Assembly: GCF_038396675.1 (NCBI RefSeq)
Contig: NC_088926.1
Location: 2,430,001-2,494,000, forward strand
Source: Hydra vulgaris
Taxonomy: Eukaryota; Cnidaria; Hydrozoa; Anthoathecata; Hydridae
Direction: 5' to 3'
Length of the DNA stretch: 64,000 nt
The stretch's first letter is position 1. Every line of letters starts with the position of its first letter. This document shows, piece by piece, positions 39,720 to 51,232 of the stretch. The notes under the pieces are model-generated. The model saw only the letters and a list, made by a program, of their open reading frames with translations, did not search any database and was not told where the DNA came from. Both the position numbers and the translations under genes were made by a program.

Positions 39720-42700
39720 ATCTTCGCTTCCAACAAGGCTGCAAGCAGCCACTAATTAAAGTTGGAAGTTACTGTAAGAGAAAAGATGAAGATTGTAGAG
39801 CAAGATAACGATTGACGGACGATTTAAAAGATTGCAAATTATATGAATCAGGAAAGCAAGATGAAGGAAGCGAATTCCAAAGAGCTGATGTTCGAGGAAA
39901 AAAACTAGACGAATAAGCGTTTTTGGAGCACTTAGGAACAGTCACAGAAAAAGGATGACACTTAATTGAATGACGAGTAACACGAGAATGAATTTTAGTA
40001 GATGGCACAAGAGACGTTAGCTCTTTCGAGCAGTGCCCATTATAGTATTTGTAGAAAAGAGAAAGAGAAGCAACATTACGACGATGTGATAATGGTTGAA
40101 GGTTGGCTGCAAGAGCAGGTCCAACTATGTTTACAATGCGTTTTTGCACCTTGTCTAAAAGAGAAAGGGCATCATTAGAAGATCCGCCCCAGATATGGCA
40201 ACAGTATTCCATACAAGGCCGGATTTGAGATTTATAGAGGTAGAGAATAGAATCCAGAGTAAGAAAGTGGCGAGCTCGATAAAGAGATGCAACCTTAGCA
40301 GATGCTAATTTTGCAACCGATTTGATATATGGTTTCCAAGAAAGATTGGAAGTAAGAGTTAATCCTAGAAGATGAAGAGTAGGTGACTCATCGAGTACAT
40401 CACCGTTCATAAATATAGGAAGATCTAAATTATTGCGATAACGATTGGCTGAAAAAAATTGGGTTTTATCTGAATTAAAGTTCACCAGCCACTGTGAGCC
40501 CCATGCTGTAGCATAAGTGAGATCCTTTTCAAGCTCAAATGCCCCCTCCAGGCAATCAGAGGGTGTTGGTTTCTTATCACGACAAGAATAAATGGTAGTA
40601 TCATCAGCAAACAATGCCACCTTAGATGTGAGAATATCTGGAAGATCGTTAATGTAAATTAAAAAGAGTATAGGGCCAAGGATAGAACCTTGAGGAACCC
40701 CTGAAGTTACAGAATAAGAAGAAGAGTGTTGTCCATCGAGGACAACTTTTATGCTATGATTGGAAAGGAAGGATTCAATGATCTTAAAGATGTTGCCGGA
40801 TACACCATAAGAAGAAAGCTTATGGAGAAGACCAGCATGCCAAACTTTATCAAACGCTTTTGAAATGTCAAGAGCGATGGCCTTAACCTCTCCACCTTCA
40901 TCTAACGCACGATAAAACCTGTCAGTTATTACTGTTAGCAAATCAGCTGTAGAACGAGAAGATCGAAATCCATATTGATGGTCAGAAAGTAAGTTATTAG
41001 ATTCAAGATGAGAAATTAAGTGTTTGTTAATTAAAGATTCAAGAACCTTGCTTATGATAGGAAGAAGACTTATGGGACGGTAGTTAGACGAATCAGATCG
41101 CTCCCCAGAATTTTTGAAGATAGGGATAACAGATGCGGCTTTCCAGCAGGCTGGAAAACAAGACTCTGATAAGCACTTGTTGAATAGTTTTGAGAGTATA
41201 GATGACAGCTCTGGAGAACACTTCTGCAAGACAATAACAGGTATGTTGTCTGGGCCACAAGCTGTAGAAGAGTCTAGACAGGAAATCACTTTAGATACAG
41301 ATGCTGAAGTGATATGAATGTCAAGCAATGAATCAACCTGTTTGTTGGCAATATCAGGTAGAACGCAATTAGTGGAATCAAGAGATGATGTTGATGAAAA
41401 GTTTTTAGCAAACAGTTCGGCTTTGTCTTTAGGTGAGGTGACAAAGTCTGAACCATACAAGAGAGGTGGAATTATAGATTTGCCCTTATTATTGATATTA
41501 TTAAAGATTCTCCAGAAGTCACGAGAGCCTAATTTTTGAGATGAGATACGAGATTTCATGACCTGAGAATAGCGGGTTTTGGCGTTAGACAAAACCTTTT
41601 TACAGTTGTTTCTAGCAGTAATGAACAGACGTCTGTTTTCTGGAGAATTGTTTTGCTGATAAATATGGAAGTAACGGTTTCGATTGGCAATCGCAGCAGC
41701 ACAGTGTGAGGAAAACCATGGAGGAGAGTGAGGCTTGACCTGGAATCGTCGAGAGGGAATAAAAGATTCCATGCCAGCCTGAATCCACGAAATTATATAA
41801 GAAGCACATTTGTCGACAGGAAGTTGAAAGATTTCTACCCAAGGGCCATCACGAAGAAAATCACGGAAAGAATCCCAGTCAGCTTTACTGTAGTTGTAAG
41901 AGGTTCGATAGTAGGGGTATTCAGGTGATGAAGAAGAATAAGATATTAGTTTTAAAGAGATCAAACTGTGATCAGAAGCACCTAAGGGTGAATGTGGAGA
42001 AACTGAGCACTGACTAGGATCAGAAACAAGACATAAGTCCAGTAGAGAAGGTAAATGATTCGGGTTGTCAGGAAAGCGAGTTGGAAAGTTGACTATTTGA
42101 GTTAGGGATTGAGAAAGGCAAAAGTTGTGGGCTTTAATGCCTGCAGAGTCACTGACACTAGAGCCAAGCCATTCAGAGTGGTGAGCATTAAAGTCACCGA
42201 CAACAACTATATTAGCTGATGGATAAAGAGAGAGGGCTTGGTCAATATGATCAGAAATAACATCAAAAAGTGTACAGTCTTGAGATGAAGGAGATCGATA
42301 TAGAACAAAGAGAAAGGCAATAGAGTGAAGTGGTGCTAAACGAAAGCACATGAAAGAATAGTCTGTGGATTCAAACCTAGTTTCACGACAAACAGGTGAA
42401 TTCTTACGAATGTAAATGCCCAGGCCAAGCATGTGACTATTGGAGTCTTTACGAATCAGAGGAAGATAACCATCAACACTAAGATCACAAGATGAGACAG
42501 CCGAACTCAAATTAGTCTCACAAAGAGCAAGTAGGTCTGGTGAACTTTGCAAGAGATAAGACTCAACAGAAGAAAAGTTACTTCGAAGACCACGAATATT
42601 AGTGAATGATAGGTTTAGAGAACTTGGTGATGATGATGGTTTTTTGTGTTTTATAGTTTTTGGTACTTTATTCATTTTTAAATTAGATTGAAGAACTTGA

Positions 42701-43386
42701 CTCAAAGCATAGATAGTACTCAGAACACCGTTTAATAGCCCAAGCAATTGCCTCATTACTACTAATAAACCCTAAGCCGTAACAAAGGGCTCCAAATGTG
42801 GCCTCCGCAATGCACACCAAAAGTACAAACAGGGACACCATCCATGCGCAACATGGCACTGTTAATACTTTGATATTTTTCAGCTGTTGATGGAATCAGC
42901 CTCTCTGAGAGCTACCACAGAGTTCGGGAAACCTGACTACCAGCCGGCCTCAGAACCATAAAACTGAGTTTTAGAGCTGTACCCTCATAAGGAGATAATA
43001 GAATGAGTTGCCTAGTCATAAAAACAGTGACACAATCAAACCCATGCATTGAGTCAAGAAGATCCAGCATTCAACATCCTAAACTGGAAACAATGTATTA
43101 AAAATACATCTGCGCCAGTCTAATAGATGAAGAAGGGGTGCGAGGCTGGTCAACAGATAGAATCTGTTTACCCCTTAAGTCTTTGCCTAGGAGGCCTTCT
43201 ACAAGACAGTAGCTGGGTGCATTTAACATCTGCCCAAGATGAGTATTTTTATCGAGACACCATCTCTAGCCTTTACTCAACCAAGAGCCCCAAGGCAGGG
43301 GGTGTTTTAAATCGGAGTTGGCATCTCCTAGCCTTTGCCTAAAAAGGCGTATCCTACAAGGCAGCAGGACAAGATGTTTAAAGTTA
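39689..43386 (-). mobile_element. Near full-length non-LTR retrotransposon (CR1/Jockey group)
   Basis: Read on the minus strand, a GC-richer 5' region (about 43386-42757) precedes one intact 995-codon ORF, a 53-base 3' UTR and a poly(A) tail of 27 (T27 at 39689-39715). The 5' region has no long ORF, so either ORF1 is missing or the copy is 5' truncated; the left boundary is judged only from the composition change. Target-site duplications were not identified. CR1-type elements usually end in short microsatellites while Jockey-type elements end in poly(A), so clade placement needs a tree. A truncated sister copy lies at 20172-20565. Confidence 0.9.
39769..42756 (-). CDS. LINE endonuclease / reverse transcriptase, 995 aa, intact
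   Basis: This is the retrotransposition protein: an apurinic-type endonuclease nicks the target and reverse transcriptase copies element RNA there. Endonuclease signatures are FTNIRGLRSN (51-60), CETNLSS (79-85), VVVGDFNAHHSEW (184-196) and GASDHSLI (259-266). Reverse transcriptase signatures are SSNYRPISLLPIISKVLE (about 556-573), HQYGFRSSRST (593-603), ALDISKAFDKVWH (628-640), SGVPQGSILGP (685-695) and the catalytic FADDT (716-720). The C-terminus has HIWGG and RTSALWNSLPSSCFP, the usual tail of this group. No stops or shifts. M28 (MNKVPKTIKH) is an alternative start. No RNase H or C-terminal CCHC knuckle seen. Length is normal for a CR1/Jockey ORF2. Confidence 0.96.
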   Translation of the reverse strand: MRQLLGLLNGVLSTIYALSQVLQSNLKMNKVPKTIKHKKPSSSPSSLNLSFTNIRGLRSNFSSVESYLLQSSPDLLALCETNLSSAVSSCDLSVDGYLPLIRKDSNSHMLGLGIYIRKNSPVCRETRFESTDYSFMCFRLAPLHSIAFLFVLYRSPSSQDCTLFDVISDHIDQALSLYPSANIVVVGDFNAHHSEWLGSSVSDSAGIKAHNFCLSQSLTQIVNFPTRFPDNPNHLPSLLDLCLVSDPSQCSVSPHSPLGASDHSLISLKLISYSSSSPEYPYYRTSYNYSKADWDSFRDFLRDGPWVEIFQLPVDKCASYIISWIQAGMESFIPSRRFQVKPHSPPWFSSHCAAAIANRNRYFHIYQQNNSPENRRLFITARNNCKKVLSNAKTRYSQVMKSRISSQKLGSRDFWRIFNNINNKGKSIIPPLLYGSDFVTSPKDKAELFAKNFSSTSSLDSTNCVLPDIANKQVDSLLDIHITSASVSKVISCLDSSTACGPDNIPVIVLQKCSPELSSILSKLFNKCLSESCFPACWKAASVIPIFKNSGERSDSSNYRPISLLPIISKVLESLINKHLISHLESNNLLSDHQYGFRSSRSTADLLTVITDRFYRALDEGGEVKAIALDISKAFDKVWHAGLLHKLSSYGVSGNIFKIIESFLSNHSIKVVLDGQHSSSYSVTSGVPQGSILGPILFLIYINDLPDILTSKVALFADDTTIYSCRDKKPTPSDCLEGAFELEKDLTYATAWGSQWLVNFNSDKTQFFSANRYRNNLDLPIFMNGDVLDESPTLHLLGLTLTSNLSWKPYIKSVAKLASAKVASLYRARHFLTLDSILYLYKSQIRPCMEYCCHIWGGSSNDALSLLDKVQKRIVNIVGPALAANLQPLSHRRNVASLSLFYKYYNGHCSKELTSLVPSTKIHSRVTRHSIKCHPFSVTVPKCSKNAYSSSFFPRTSALWNSLPSSCFPDSYNLQSFKSSVNRYLALQSSSFLLQ

Positions 43387-43650
43387 GTAAATATAAAGAC
43401 TTAGATTAATTACCGTTGGTTTCCTGTTTCTTTTTGGCTTTGTAAACTTAATATACTTTTTTATTGAATGGTTAAAATTTTATTTTTACCTACGAGTCCT
43501 TAAAACAAGGGGGTTGTACGAATTTTATTTCAGATCTAATTAAATTTCTACAACCCCCTTTCCCCTACAATTCCCCTTGTGTAAAGGACTGGAGAGTAGA
43601 GTAGTGGTGTTGCTCTACGTTGAGTTTTTTATGAAATAATAGTCAACAAT
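43387..43650. other. Non-coding spacer
   Basis: Short AT-rich spacer; an inverted pair AACAAGGGGGTTGTA / TACAACCCCCTTTCCCC (about 43504 and 43549) is visible. Confidence 0.4.
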
Positions 43651-43659
43651 TTCAAAAAA

Positions 43660-45720
43660 ATGTCAACAATTTCAATTTCCTGCAACACAGCTGCAGATGA
43701 AGTTATGATTTTCTGGTACAAGACTAATATTCCTTCTATAGCAAAACCTCGTGTAGTAGCTAAATTAAAGAGTATTCACCAGCAGTTTGTTAAAGTGTCT
43801 AAGCACAAAAATAGAAAAGCTGCTCATCAACATAGCAATGAAGGAAAATTCACCGCCATGGCGGTGATTTTTTTCTATCAGGAATTTTTATTTTCATTTA
43901 TCTTGATGCGATAATCCCATTCACTTTGAGCAATTTCAAAAAGTGTATTTATCTTGGTGCGCCAAGATGAATACACCTGATAGACCAGCGAGGTTCCCGA
44001 AAAATGTTAATGACACCCGAAGATTTAATATATAAGCAAGCAGTTGTTAAATATAGAAAACGTAAGCTTGAAGAAAAAAAGAGCTGGGAACAGCAAAAAG
44101 AAAGTAAAGTTTAATCTACAGGACTCTTAATGGATTTAAATTACTCTTTGAATAAAATTTTTGACTGTGACGTGTCAATTCAAATACATAAGGCCTTCAC
44201 TTTACCAACTCTTTCACAACATTCTACTTTTAACACTAGTCAGCTTTCATTTACGGTATCCAAGCGTTGTATTAATGACAATCAACTTTTTAATGCAGCG
44301 TTAGACGGCACAAAAACAACACCTCAACAAGCTATGATGATTGCCACACCAGCTCTATCTGCAGTTGGTAATAATCTAAATAAACTAACATTTTTGTTCT
44401 ACTTTTTTATTAAAAGCTCGAACTACATCCTGTGAATCTCTTGTAATAGCAGTAAGAAAAGATTTTTAACCCTTGGTTCCACTAGTTGCTCCATTTGATG
44501 GTAAAATATTGCCATATTTTGATGGAACCAGACGTGAATGTCTGCCAATTGTTGTATCTAGCCTGAGAATTGAAGAATTATTAGGTATCCCTAAGATACC
44601 TGCCGGTAGTGGTGCTTTGATGTAATAGAAGATAGTTAAGTTCATTCAGCGTTGAGTAGCATCTTGCTGGTCTTTGCTTTGACACGTCTGCAAGCAATAC
44701 AGAAAGTCATGAATCAAAGAGTTCTGTCTTTAGCCTGCATCGTATTCTTGAAATATGCGCAAATGCAGTGTTTAATGCATTTTTTGTATCAAAAGGACCA
44801 AACATTGAATTTTTTTGTAGACTGAAGTCTTAGTGGGCTAATAAGAAAAATCACAGTTTGAACCACCTGAAAGTGATAAAAGTTAAACTGGATGCCTTAC
44901 AAAGCTTGAAAAAGAGTGGCTGTATGGTGAAGAAATTAAAAGAATACTTAAAGGGCACTCAACCGTGTGAAATTTATAAAGAGTTTGGAAGACTAGGCTA
45001 GTCTCTTGTGAGAAGATGATGGTACAACAACTATTTGACAAAAAAGCAAAATAAATTGAAAATTTTTGTTGCTTTTTTGTCATCAGTTAAATATCACGGA
45101 GAAAGAAATTGAGATTTTAAGAAGAATATGTCTCGTCATAACCACAATATATGCGTGTTTCTGGTTTTCGGCTCCTCTTGCAACAGAAGCGTCAAAAAAC
45201 GATTTTCTTCTTTCAAGGTTAATCGAGAAATATTGTCGAATTGACAGGAAAATTGCAGCTGTTGCAAAAAATAAAATTAAACTTCAGTTATGTTATTTGA
45301 GTGAAGATCTAGCAGTTCTACCAAAATTTGATGATAAAACTTTTGTTCAAGAAAAGTGGAAACCGTAAATACCTTACAAAAAAACCATTACCAAATGACA
45401 AGACTTGCTCCAGAGAAGATTTATACTTTTTGTGAACTCTCTCTTTTGTTACACGACACTTAATGAATTTTTTTGACTCTTTTAATCTACAAACAGAAAT
45501 CCATACCGTAGTCTCCAGAAACATGGGTAATTCGTGATGACTACAAGGCTGCGTATAATATAGTTCGCGCCAAGAAAGTGGTTAATCTCTGTGCAAAACG
45601 GGCAGTTAAATTGGCCTTTGGCTTTAATGAAGTTTTGACAAAAAATGACAAACAGCGTCAGCTTTCTACCAAATAGTTGAGTATCATAGAAAACGTTTTT
45701 TCACTGAAGCTACAAAGAGA
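43660..45720 (+). pseudogene. Decayed relative of the 29.8-33.0 kb hAT-like transposase
   Basis: Plus-strand pieces: CNTAADEVMIFWYKTNIPSI and RVVAKLKSIHQQFVKVSK (43675-43850); RKMLMTPEDLIYKQAVVKYR (about 44000-44065); the N-terminal block at 44130-44400; LVAPFDGKILPYFDGT with the first acidic motif (about 44480-44530); LRIEELLGIPKIPAGSGAL (about 44568-44625); GPNIEFF...LKS (about 44795); RIDRKIAAVAKNK and YLSEDLAVL (45235-45320); and AKRAVKLAFGFNEVLTKND (about 45593-45650). The last block aligns with NDPAERNINLIQRYISSTLK of the intact gene, but the catalytic-type E is K (GCAAAACGG). Many stops and shifts; clearly dead. The family shares FDGK, LLG and the AERN..LI..(F/Y)...L motif, so I place both in one superfamily, as distinct branches. 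Confidence 0.7.
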
Positions 45721-46170
45721 CAGTTAAGCAACAATCACCCTTAAACAAAAGTTAATAAAAATAAAAAATGTTTAAAAATAAGAAGGTTTTTTAATGTTTA
45801 GAAAAGCCTTTTTTTAATCATACCACTATCACCACACTACCTCAAAGGAGGTCCGTGTCCTGGCATCCTTAGAATGGGTCTCGGAATGGGCCACTACTGA
45901 ATACATGCATATAATTGTATTCACCCTAATAAGTAAAAATGATACATGTAACACTGGCAACAGTTTATTTTAATACATTTCAGAATTATGAGAATTATGT
46001 CATCGTAGACTAAAACGAGGATCTAAAGGGCTTACGAAGCATGTCTGGGGAACCAATTCCCATTATCAGTTTGCAAAAAAATTTAACTGTAAACTTTTTT
46101 TATGAAAACTCACCAAATATCAATGCGATATTAAATTCAAAAATAAAATTTTTTTTTAGGCCACTAAATT
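45721..46170. other. Non-coding stretch
   Basis: No gene. The words CTTAGAATGGGTCTCGGAAT and GGGCCACTACTGAATACATG (about 45868-45908) loosely recur at about 63138-63175, hinting at another dispersed repeat. Confidence 0.4.
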
Positions 46171-46175
46171 GAAAT

Positions 46176-47115
46176 TTTCTCATAAAAAGCTATTTTTATA
46201 AGAAAATATTCTGAAAAATGTCAAGAAAATATTGCAACACTTTCTCGCTATTAACTCTTTTAATGGCTGCGGCAAATTCTGCGCAAATACGCACGAATAA
46301 GCATTAATTCTATTAAGCTGCTCAATATATGTTATGTTTGGTATCTTGTCAGATACCTAGCCTATAGGATTTAAATATTTATTCATTTTCAGTTTCTTCA
46401 AAACACTTATGCCACTCACACACTAGAATCATTGCTAATACATGTAGCTTCATTATAACTTTATTTATGTATACTGTAAGAATGTCTATCAGTATCTTAG
46501 AATTGTCTATCGGTATTTTAAGTATTCATCTTAATTTAATAACTTTTTACATAATAACAAAACTGCAAGTCTTCAATTTAAGATTCAACAACGACAAAAA
46601 AAAAATTCTGAAATCATGGAATCAGTTGAATCATATACAGAACACATTTATAATGCTTTAAACATTTTTACTTCTATTAGGGCTTAAAAATTTGATTTAA
46701 GTTTGGTACAAGGTTATTCACCACACGGGGAGTTATTATTATATAATACGCAATGTTATTTTTATTTGATACAAAAGAGTTTATACTTGTTAAAGGATTT
46801 AAATAATTTTCTTGTATTACAAATGTATTATATTACAAATAAATCAGTTCATGTCTAAAGGATCTCAAAAAAAAATAATTATAAAATTGAGATTAAGCAG
46901 TGTTTAGCACCAGCGGTATAAATTTGTATATTCGCGCTAATTGGGATCAATCTGACGCTCGGCATGAACGGAAATCTGTGTGTGAAATGTAATTCATGCA
47001 CAAAAATGACAAGTTACTGACTGACCTCTTACATAATAACCCTGACTCTACTCATAAACCTAAGCAGCAATTTTCCTGAATACCCGTAACAGAAAAACAG
47101 CAGTCAGCTGTTTTG
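46176..47115. repeat. Dispersed repeat family copy (right-hand segment)
   Basis: Aligns with 10795-11900 over its full length, apart from the minisatellite expansion present only at 11.05 kb. Shared words include CCTAGCCTATAGGATTTAAATA and TCTTGTATTACAAATGTATTAT. No conserved frame. Confidence 0.85.
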
Positions 47116-47287
47116 ACAAGGCACCAACACTCTGTGAGCCAGAATTTACTTTTACTCAACAAATTTAATAATTTATCTTAAATTAATAACTTATCTTAAA
47201 ATTTTAAGGAATATTTTTGGCCTCTAAAATAATTTAATGATTTCAACGGTTTGACTTTTAATTGCTAGAGAAACTTATTGCGCTTAT

Positions 47288-47381
<94 letters not shown>

Positions 47382-47397
47382 TTTCTTTTTAGTGTCA

Positions 47398-47441
<44 letters not shown>

Positions 47442-47498
47442 TGACACTAAAAAGAAAGTATATATATATATTTATATATATATATCTTTTTAGTGTCA

Positions 47499-47552
<54 letters not shown>

Positions 47553-47572
47553 TGACACTAAAAAGAAAGTCA
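47288..47572. repeat. TA arrays with four alternating copies of a 20-bp motif
   Basis: The motif CTTTCTTTTTAGTGTCACCA appears forward at about 47381, inverted at about 47440, forward (shortened) at about 47487 and inverted at about 47550, each separated by TA arrays. The whole block is thus a set of nested palindromes. Frames through it are artefacts. Confidence 0.9.
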
Positions 47573-48230
47573 AATAAAATGATCTCTCTTATCAAACGAA
47601 AATTTAAATGTTTTGATTTACATATAGTATGATAATTATGTACAACTTTTTTAAACATTTTGATAAAAAATGAAGAGATGAATCCAATGTTATTGCTGCC
47701 AAGAATTAACAACACACACACACATCTATATATATCAATTCGCATTTTAGCTGATAGACGCTTGGGCTTGTGTTTGGAAGTAGTTTTGCTTATAATTGAA
47801 AATTATATCATTGAAATTAGGAGATGATGTGAATATAATCTTTGAGTTTTGCTTTTTCTAGTTAGATCTTTTGTAAAAATGGATGTTTAATAAAGAATGC
47901 TTTTTCAATAGTTAAAATCTTGTATATTTTTCCTCCCTTTTTTTATATAGTTTTTTTCAATTTTAATGAAATTAAAATATTTTCAATGAGAAAAAAATTT
48001 TTTTTTTGAAGGTGTTTATGAGATCATTCTTCTTTATCACATTCTTTTTGCACGAAATTAAAATCCTTTGATCCCACCTTTCATATTGTTAAGATTAATG
48101 TTCAAGTAAGAATCTAGAACTAGATTTATTAAGTTTATTGAGTTCTATCCTATTTATTCTAGTTATAGAAAAATTGTTTTCTCTTAAAAAACCACTCAAG
48201 TGCTCACTCACGAAAAACTAAACAAAAGTT
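47573..48230. other. Non-coding stretch
   Basis: No supported gene; a short (CA)n run at about 47711-47724. Confidence 0.45.
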
Positions 48231-48233
48231 AGA

Positions 48234-48560
48234 TTGAATAACTGCATTCATAATGTAAACTTTATAATAAATGTAAACCACAACCCCATGGAATTGGCTC
48301 TCCAAAAAAAATCGATTAAGGTAGATACAAACGCCCAACAACAATTAGCTGCAATATATTCTCTAGAGACTAACTTGTGGCACGTCAGAATATTTTTACA
48401 TCAGGTGTTGCAACAACAACCACATTAACCCAAATATGCAACATTTTCACAACAACAACAACAACAGCAACAATAAGCGTCTCAAAATCAATGTTACAAT
48501 AACAACAACAATAACAACGACAACAACAACAAAAACATTAAACGTCTCAGAATAATCCGT
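48234..48560. repeat. CAA-rich low-complexity tract
   Basis: Runs of CAA/CAG occur at 48405-48420, 48458-48475 and 48500-48535. The plus-strand frame to 48428 (with NAQQQLAAIYSLETNLWHVR) ends before most of them; read through stops, the tract would give Gln then Asn repeats. It could be a decayed Gln-rich exon, but I recognise no domain, so I list it as low-complexity. Confidence 0.5.
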
Positions 48561-49640
48561 CTTATGCAACCGTTTATTGTTCCATAAGGTCCGTAAGGTG
48601 AGCAGGTGTAAAAAGAAGCATGATCAGTTATGTACCAAAGAAAATTTATATTCTAGTAATCGCTTGATTAATTATTGAATTCCATAGAGTTCTTGTATAT
48701 TGTATTAGTTAATTAAACTGTCAAAAACTTAAGTTGCCAAGCCATTAATTAATTAATGGTCTAGCAACATAAGTTTTTAAAAAATTGCAAGGTTAGAATT
48801 ATATTATTTTATCTAGACTTTTAAAAAATTTATGTTACTGATTGTGTTATATACCTCAAAACAGCGTTTTTCTATTGTATTGAAACCTAAGCTATTAGTG
48901 AAAATGTTTTGGAGAACATAAATGTTAAAAAAAAATGTTTTAACATGCCGTCGCGTAAATTGTCATATCTCAAAACTCAAAAATGTGGATCTAAAACAAA
49001 ATACTTTTTTCCTAACAAAATTTATTTCAACGTTGTTTATGTTATACTTGTGTGTTTAAAATAAGTACAAATAGCTTTTATCTAAACCAGCAAACGGCTT
49101 CATTACCAAAACGTCATGTTGGAGAAGAAAATCTGCATAGATGCGAATACATTGGTAGGTAAAGCGAAATTAACACAAAGAAGTTTTTCTCTATTTAGAG
49201 ATTTTCACTCTTTTAATTCATTCTTCTCTTATAAACGTTATCGTTATTGCAATTATTCCAATAGAAAACTAATTTTTTTTTTCTTATCTTGATGTAAATT
49301 TTTTTCTGGTGAAACATTTAAAGTTGTTCATAAACATTTGTTTTCAGCTTTTTCTTTCAATGATTTTTTAATTTTTGCTTTTTCCAAAAATATTTATTCA
49401 AACTTTAAATATGAATCATCTGTTTGTTATAAAATTGAAGAAAAAAATATTATAAAGTATTATATTTAGCACAACCAACAAAAAGAAATTATTAATGAAA
49501 TTATTATATTAAAATATTATTTTCACGCATTACCAAAAAAACAAAATTTAACTATATTTATATTTATATGATAACGAGGCTTTGCAGTTGTTATTTTAGT
49601 CAACTGGTTAGGTAGAACGATCGTGTCGCAATTTTTTTTA
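48561..49640. other. Non-coding AT-rich stretch
   Basis: No gene supported. An inverted repeat (AACTGTCAAAAACTTAAGTTGC and GCAACATAAGTTTTTAAAAAAT) surrounds a palindromic TTAATTAATTAA core at about 48716-48785. Confidence 0.45.
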
Positions 49641-49644
49641 AATT

Positions 49645-49823
49645 TTGTTTAGGTGCCACAAGAAGTCCTTACGGTTATATACACAGAGCACCGCTGAAGA
49701 GCATTTAATAGGAAGTTCACGCCTCCTTCCTAACTAATGTCGCAAAACTTGCCCAGCGGTGGGGTTCGAACCAAGGGCCCATTGTTTCTGAGGCAAGTGC
49801 GCTACCACTGCGCCATGGCTGCT
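49645..49823 (-). mobile_element. tRNA-derived SINE (second family), A and B boxes intact
   Basis: On the minus strand it reads GCAGCCATGGCGCAGTGGTA: A box TGGCGCAGTGG, then GCGCACTTGCCTCAGAAACA, then B box GGTTCGAACCCC. The family body (AAGGAAGGAGGCGTGAAC, ATTAAATGCTCTTCAGCGG, TGCTCTGTGTATATAACCG) ends GGCACCTAAACAAAA. Both RNA polymerase III promoter boxes match consensus. Decayed relatives are at 16945-17122 and 62130-62345. Confidence 0.85.
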
Positions 49824-50085
49824 CAATTTTTAAAGCGCTTGTTTTAAAAGCAAGAGATCCAGGGTTCGACGCGAGCTCTGGGCATATTTTGCGCCATTGG
49901 TACGGAAGGATCTTCTAACTTCCTAGTTAAATGCGTTTTTTCGGTGCTCTGTGACAAAAGCGTTAGGTCTTCTTGGGGCACCAAAAACAAAGAAAATGAT
50001 TTAAACTTCCAAGTTAAATGCTATTGCTTGGTGCTGTGACCAGACCGTTAGGTCTCCTTAGCGCAATAAAAATAAAGAAAATGAA
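49824..50085 (+). mobile_element. tRNA-derived SINE, head-to-head copy with duplicated tail
   Basis: Plus-strand order: AAAGCGCTTGTTTTAAAAGC, B-box-like GGGTTCGACGC, body GGAAGGATCTTCTAACTTCC, TAGTTAAATGCG...GGTGCTCTGTGACA, then GTTAGGTCTTCTTGGGGCAC and an A-rich tail (AAAAACAAAGAAAATGA). The body end plus tail is then repeated (50008-50085) in diverged form. It abuts the minus-strand copy at its 5' end, so the two tRNA heads face each other. Confidence 0.75.
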
Positions 50086-51230
50086 GAACTGATTAGGTTA
50101 AATTATAGTCAAAGTATTGTTTTGTTAAAACCAGGTTAAATAAAAATGTACTCTTAGTTTTGAATATAAAACAAAAAACGTTTAGTACAAAGTTCCTGAT
50201 TTTGTGTCGCTGATTTTGCCAAATTCCTCGCTACTGTTTGATTTTTTTAAAATACAACATATTCAATGGATTGCTTGTAACTACCTGTAGAACAATGGAC
50301 AAAGAAGAAGGACCATAACCACGTTAAAAAAAGTAGTTGTGTTTATAGAAGTGGTTCATGACTGCGATGAACGAGGAGTCACGCTAATTTAAGATTTTAA
50401 AAACAAAGTCAAATATCCAAAGTAGCTCCAATACGCGCTTTATATCGTTGCAAACCTTTGCAAACGGGTGTCTCTCATTGGAAGAAAGAAAAACTTAAAT
50501 AACATATAGTTTTCTTTTTACCATTGTTTTAAGCAATTTTGTACATAAGTATTATATTATTACAGCACTGTGCGCACCCTAAATATTTTTTTCAGCCCTA
50601 ATTTTTTTTACCTGTAATACGTTATTTTTTGAAAAATAATAAACTAAAGTTATCGAATGAATTATGAAAAACTGACAGTGAAATCTTTCAAAATGTTGAA
50701 AAATAGGCGCGAAAACTACAATTTACCCAAATAGGGTAACTGTGCAACCCCAAAATATTAATGTGATTGTCCCAAAAGTTTACAATAATTATTTTTGAGT
50801 GATTATGAATCTCACATAAAAATTTAAACTCAAAATTAAAAAAAAAAATTGCAGAAACAAGACACCCTATTGAATCGGGAGATGCAAATTCAACAAAATT
50901 AATTTAGAGAACAACTTTATATGAGCTAATTATTCTCATATTTAACTGCGCTCTAATTAAGAGGCACACGCCTTTAGTCTTAATACTAATCATCGATATT
51001 AAACTTTAAAGTAAAAAAGATATTTATACCAATTTAAATACATTAAAAATAATTAATTTAGTTCGCAAACATGGATCAGATCAACATAAAATATAGATCA
51101 AACATAAACAAAAAGCTCAAGAAAAAAATGTTACAAAAGTTATCAATTATTAAGTCCGTTCCTCGAACAAACTTATTTTAATACGGAATTACATAAAACG
51201 TGTTTAATTAATGACTTAAAGTTTATTCTT
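50086..51230. other. Non-coding stretch downstream of the mucin-like gene
   Basis: No supported gene. On the minus strand this is the 3' side of the mucin gene; any polyadenylation site is not distinguishable in such AT-rich DNA. Confidence 0.45.
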
Positions 51231-51232
51231 TA

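Noticed and set aside
41070-41928. Extra genes on both strands inside the LINE
   Set aside because: Out-of-frame shadows of the intact 995-codon ORF.
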